Below are positions 61,174-64,000 of a stretch of DNA of 64,000 nt, piece after piece; position 1 is the stretch's first letter; each line of letters starts with the position of its first letter. Source of the DNA: Coriobacteriia bacterium (lineage in GTDB: Bacteria > Actinomycetota > Coriobacteriia > WRKU01 > JAENWW01); assembly GCA_016649875.1 (NCBI GenBank), contig JAENWW010000001.1, positions 62,001 to 126,000 on the forward strand, written 5' to 3'. Below the pieces are notes generated by a model, which was not told where the DNA came from, searched no databases, and saw only the letters and a list, made by a program, of their open reading frames with translations. The translations under genes and the position numbers were made by a program.

Positions 61174-63459
61174 TCAGGCACACTTGCTGTAACCGCACGT
61201 GCGACACACCGCGCAACCGCTTTCGTGCTCGAGCGTCGCGCCGCACTCGGGGCACGCACCGGCATGGTTATCGAGCTGGTCGGTATTCTTGCTCACGATG
61301 CTCGCCGTCTGCCCCGTCGAGATGAACTCGAGCGCGTGCTCCATGGCGATTCCTACGGCGTCGGCGCACGAAAGGACTTTTCCGCCCTCGGCCCACGCCG
61401 GTGAAGGACAGCGAATCCCGCGAAGGTGCTTGACGAGCGAATCGGGGTTGATTCCCGCACGAAGTGAAGCCGAAATCATGCGGCTGAGCGCTTCGGACTG
61501 AGAGGAGGCGCAGCCACCGGACTTGCCCATGCTCGTGAATACTTCGCACATCCCTAGGTCATCCCAGTTGATGGTGACGTAGAGATTGCCGCATCCCGTT
61601 TTAATTTTCTCGGTGCGTCCCTGCGTGACCGTCGCACGCGGACGCGGCGCGATTTCGCCGAAAACGGCGGGAGGAACCTCGACGGCATCCTTCTTTTCCG
61701 TAGCTCCGGTGGTCAAAACCTGGCAGTCCTTCGAACCGTCACGATAAATGGTCACGCCTTTGACACCGAGTTCGTACGCCAAGTCATACGTGTGACGGAC
61801 ATCTTGCGGAGTCGCCTCGTTCGAGAAGTTGACGGTCTTGGAAACGGCGTTGTCGGTATACTTTTGAAAAGCCGCCTGCATGCGAATGTGCCATTCGGGA
61901 ACGATGTCGTGGGCCGTCACGAAAGCAGCCTGAACGTCGGAGGGAACGGCCTTAATACCTTGCACGGTTCCGTGTTCGGCGATTTCCTCCATGAGCTCGG
62001 CGGTAAAGAACCCACGTTCGGTGGCGATTTTTTCGAAGAGCGGATTGACCTCGACGAGGCGATCTTTGTCCATGACGGTGCGCACATAGGAGACGGCGAA
62101 CAACGGCTCGACTCCGGATGAACACGAAGCGATTATAGAGAGTGTGCCGGTCGGAGCTATGGTGGTGACGGTCGCGTTGCGAATGGGCTCGGCGCCTTTT
62201 TTGTCATAAATCGAACCCTTGAAGTTGGGGAACGCTCCGCGCGCTTGTCCCAAAATACGCGACTCGGCTTTCGCCTCGTCATCAATGAATTTCATGAGCT
62301 TTTCGCCGAGAGCGACCGCCTCTTCGGTGTTATAGCCGATGCCGAGGCGGATGAGCATATCGGCCCATGCCATGACACCGAGACCGACCTTACGGTTGCC
62401 GCGAACGAGCTTGTCGATTTCGGGCAACGGATAGTTGTTGACCTCGATGACGTCGTCGAGAAAATGGATCGCTCTGTGCGTGACATCTTTGAGCTTGTCC
62501 CAATCGACTTCGAGACCTTTCTTGCCCTCTTTAAGCATGCGTGACAGATTGATGGAGCCCAGGTTGCACGCTTCATACGGGAGCAACGGCTGCTCGCCGC
62601 AGGGGTTGGTCGCTTCGAATTCTCCGAGTTTAGGCGTCGGGTTTGCGCGATTCATGCGATCGATGAAAATGATGCCGGGGTCGCCTGTCGCCCACGCGAG
62701 ATTTATGATGAGGTCATAGACCTCGGCGGCGTTCAACGTGCCGGCCGGCTTTTTATCGCGAGGATCGTAGAGTGTGTAATCGGTTCCCGCTTTGACGGCG
62801 CGTATGAATTCCTCAGTGATTGCAACGGATATGTTGAAGTTGGCGAAATCACCGTTTTCCTTGCAGGTGATGAACTCCATGACATCGGGATGGTCGATAC
62901 GCAGTACGCCCATGTTGGCGCCGCGACGAGTGCCACCCTGCTTGACCGCTTCGGTCGCCTGATTGAACACACGCATGAAGGACACGGGACCGCTTGAAAC
63001 ACCTTGGGTGGTGCGAACCGAGGCTCCCGATCCGCGAAGACGCGAGAATGAGAAGCCCGTGCCTCCACCCGACTTGTGGATGAGCGCGGTGTCACGGACG
63101 GCACCGAAGATTTCTTCCATCGAGTCGCCGATGGGAAGCACGAAGCAAGCGGAAAGCTGTTGAAGATCGCGACCTGCGTTCATGAGCGTCGGCGAATTGG
63201 GGAGGAATTCGAGATTCGACATGAGACGGTAGAAATCCGCGGCGGTTCTCTGGGCGGTTTCCTCATCGGCTCCGAAAAGAATCTCTGCAGAAGCGATATT
63301 TTCCGCAACGCGATCGAACATATCGCTCGGTTTTTCCACCGCGTTGCCCTCCTCATCTTTTTTGAGATAGCGGCGTTTTAGAACCGTCAACGCATTCGGA
63401 GTGAGCAGCGTATCGACCTCACGTGTGAAGCCGTTTTTCGTTGTTGCTTTTTTAGCCAT
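61174..63459 (-). CDS. nrdJ: Adenosylcobalamin-dependent ribonucleotide reductase (class II)
   Basis: Class II RNR, 761 residues, makes deoxyribonucleotides with a B12-derived radical, oxygen-independent. GRDLQQLSACFVLP carries the first active-site cysteine, SGGGTGFSFSRLR and FNISVAITEEF follow, NPCGEQPLLPYEACNLGSINLSR (seen as NPCGEQPLLPYEACNLGS) holds the active-site cysteine and glutamate, and APTGTLSIIASCSSGVEPLF closes the barrel. The C-terminus has a zinc ribbon CPECGATLEHESGC-AVCRTCGYSKC with the redox-active cysteines. GGAAGGT precedes the ATG. NrdR-box-like sites lie upstream. Confidence 0.97.
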   Translation of the reverse strand: MAKKATTKNGFTREVDTLLTPNALTVLKRRYLKKDEEGNAVEKPSDMFDRVAENIASAEILFGADEETAQRTAADFYRLMSNLEFLPNSPTLMNAGRDLQQLSACFVLPIGDSMEEIFGAVRDTALIHKSGGGTGFSFSRLRGSGASVRTTQGVSSGPVSFMRVFNQATEAVKQGGTRRGANMGVLRIDHPDVMEFITCKENGDFANFNISVAITEEFIRAVKAGTDYTLYDPRDKKPAGTLNAAEVYDLIINLAWATGDPGIIFIDRMNRANPTPKLGEFEATNPCGEQPLLPYEACNLGSINLSRMLKEGKKGLEVDWDKLKDVTHRAIHFLDDVIEVNNYPLPEIDKLVRGNRKVGLGVMAWADMLIRLGIGYNTEEAVALGEKLMKFIDDEAKAESRILGQARGAFPNFKGSIYDKKGAEPIRNATVTTIAPTGTLSIIASCSSGVEPLFAVSYVRTVMDKDRLVEVNPLFEKIATERGFFTAELMEEIAEHGTVQGIKAVPSDVQAAFVTAHDIVPEWHIRMQAAFQKYTDNAVSKTVNFSNEATPQDVRHTYDLAYELGVKGVTIYRDGSKDCQVLTTGATEKKDAVEVPPAVFGEIAPRPRATVTQGRTEKIKTGCGNLYVTINWDDLGMCEVFTSMGKSGGCASSQSEALSRMISASLRAGINPDSLVKHLRGIRCPSPAWAEGGKVLSCADAVGIAMEHALEFISTGQTASIVSKNTDQLDNHAGACPECGATLEHESGCAVCRTCGYSKCA

Positions 63460-63495
63460 GTTTCTACCTTCCGCCCTTATCCCGATTCCGTTTCA

Positions 63496-63523
63496 AGTAT
63501 AAAAAAGGTCTTTTATCTGTAAA
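63496..63523 (-). promoter_or_regulatory. Candidate promoter of nrdJ
   Basis: Minus strand TTTACA (63518-63523), 16-bp spacer, TATACT (63496-63501), about 35 nt upstream of the nrdJ ATG. The same stretch can form an A/T-rich hairpin (AAAGTCTTTT with AAAAGACCTTT), which might instead end polA transcripts. Both uses are possible. Confidence 0.4.
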
Positions 63524-63552
63524 AAAGACTTTTTGAGACGTAGCCGCAAGAA

Positions 63553-63568
63553 CCACTACATCTATTGG
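63553..63568. promoter_or_regulatory. NrdR-box-like site, nrdJ-proximal
   Basis: CCACTACATCTATTGG matches the published NrdR consensus (acaCwAtATaTwGtgt) at five of the six most conserved positions. Its centre is 31 bp from the second site. It lies about 95 nt upstream of the nrdJ start. Confidence 0.6.
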
Positions 63569-63583
63569 TTTCTCCATGGTACT

Positions 63584-63599
63584 CCACAAGATATTGTGG
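63584..63599. promoter_or_regulatory. NrdR-box-like site, distal
   Basis: CCACAAGATATTGTGG matches all six most conserved positions of the NrdR consensus and is palindromic in its outer six bases. It lies in the gap between the polA stop (63642) and nrdJ, paired with the proximal site. Confidence 0.75.
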
Positions 63600-63641
63600 T
63601 GTCTATACCCTGTCTTGAGAAATATGGGATATTTGAAAAGA

Positions 63642-64000
63642 CTATTTCGCCTGAGCCCATGTGGGACCGACGGCATTCGAAACTTTGAGGGGAACGAGAA
63701 AATAGGCCACCTGCGCCATGCTGTCGGAGGCCATCGCCGACAGGGTTTCGATCTCTGATTTCGGTACTTCGAAAAGAAGTTCGTCGTGAACCTGCAAAAG
63801 GAGGCGAGCGTTGAATTTTTCATCCTTCAAGCGCTTATTCACCGCAATCATAGCCAATTTGATGAGGTCGGCGGCTGTTCCTTGCATGGGATGGTTCATC
63901 GCCGTCCGCTCACCGAACGCACGGACGTTGTGCGAAGGACTCGAAAGCTCGGGAATGTGCCGTTTGCGGTGAAACGACGTCTCAACCCATCCCTGCTCCT
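63642..64000 (-). CDS. polA: DNA polymerase I, C-terminal end (5' part off window)
   Basis: The last 119 residues of a family A DNA polymerase. Visible are GWVETSFHRKRHIPEL (fingers/O-helix region), NVRAFGERTAMNHPMQGTAADLIKLAM and the palm motif C LLQVHDELLFEV with the catalytic Asp/Glu pair (seen as ERTAMNHPMQGTAAD and VHDELLFEV). The frame is open to the right edge of the window without a start. Whether the proofreading domain is present cannot be seen. It is followed after 182 nt by nrdJ. Confidence 0.95.
   Translation of the reverse strand, partial: EQGWVETSFHRKRHIPELSSPSHNVRAFGERTAMNHPMQGTAADLIKLAMIAVNKRLKDEKFNARLLLQVHDELLFEVPKSEIETLSAMASDSMAQVAYFLVPLKVSNAVGPTWAQAK

Noticed and set aside
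63460..63641. Cobalamin riboswitch before nrdJ
   Set aside because: The 182-nt gap contains no B12-box-like sequence and is largely occupied by the NrdR-like sites and promoter.
63464..63823. 119-codon open frame on the minus strand between polA and nrdJ
   Set aside because: Overlaps polA in another frame and runs through the NrdR-box region; product is not protein-like.

Overview
The window is a gene-dense stretch of a bacterial chromosome with no mobile elements, phage genes, tRNA or rRNA genes and no CRISPR array. It has about 60 genes, nearly all on the minus strand in long, tightly spaced operons. Gene content and order point to an actinobacterium of the Coriobacteriia type, probably an anaerobe. 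The order tlyA-nadK-recN-steA-steB-pyrG is the actinobacterial arrangement. The superoxide-reductase-like protein, class II (B12-dependent) ribonucleotide reductase and split biotin-dependent carboxylase fit an anaerobic life. This placement is inference from synteny and protein character, not from a database search.

Layout, left to right. 1-9 kb: the start of pyrG, then a cell-envelope block (MraY/WecA-like transferase, a phosphatase-like ectodomain fused to a membrane domain, divergent murJ and a family 2 glycosyltransferase) inserted between pyrG and steB-steA. 9-16 kb: recN, nadK, tlyA, dxs, xseB, an unusual cysteine-rich nusB and an Asp23 gene. 16-19 kb: biotin carboxylase plus a carboxyltransferase fused to an AccB-type biotin carrier. 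19-24 kb: efp, a peptidase and the shikimate genes aroQ-aroB-aroK-aroE. 24-35 kb: yqeG, mltG, ruvX, alaS, a DUF948 protein, rarA, a probable 6S RNA, aspS and hisS, then a divergent L,D-transpeptidase.

35-50 kb: a flavoprotein, a metallo-beta-lactamase-fold hydrolase, rel, a very long RecJ-HIRAN-helicase fusion, secF-secD, the queuosine genes tgt-queA-queH, a GDT1-type transporter and folD. 50-64 kb: a superoxide-reductase-like gene, a cold-shock gene with its own promoter, leader and terminator, ruvB-ruvA-ruvC-yebC, pdxT-pdxS, a DUF3048 lipoprotein, lgt, lemA, a CpXC protein, azlC-azlD, a small cysteine-rich gene, dcd, nrdJ and the 3' end of polA.

The strongest unusual signals are: (1) NusB carrying an insertion of about 100 residues with 11 cysteines; (2) RecJ nuclease, HIRAN domain and a RecQ-like helicase in one polypeptide; (3) a pair of NrdR-box-like sites, 31 bp apart centre to centre, upstream of nrdJ; (4) a 6S RNA-like fold between aspS and rarA; (5) a carboxyltransferase-AccB fusion with a palindrome inside its promoter; (6) the envelope module inserted into the steB-pyrG neighbourhood. 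I saw no clear defence island or wholly new multi-gene system. Many promoters show a strong TATAAT-like -10 box and a weak -35 box.
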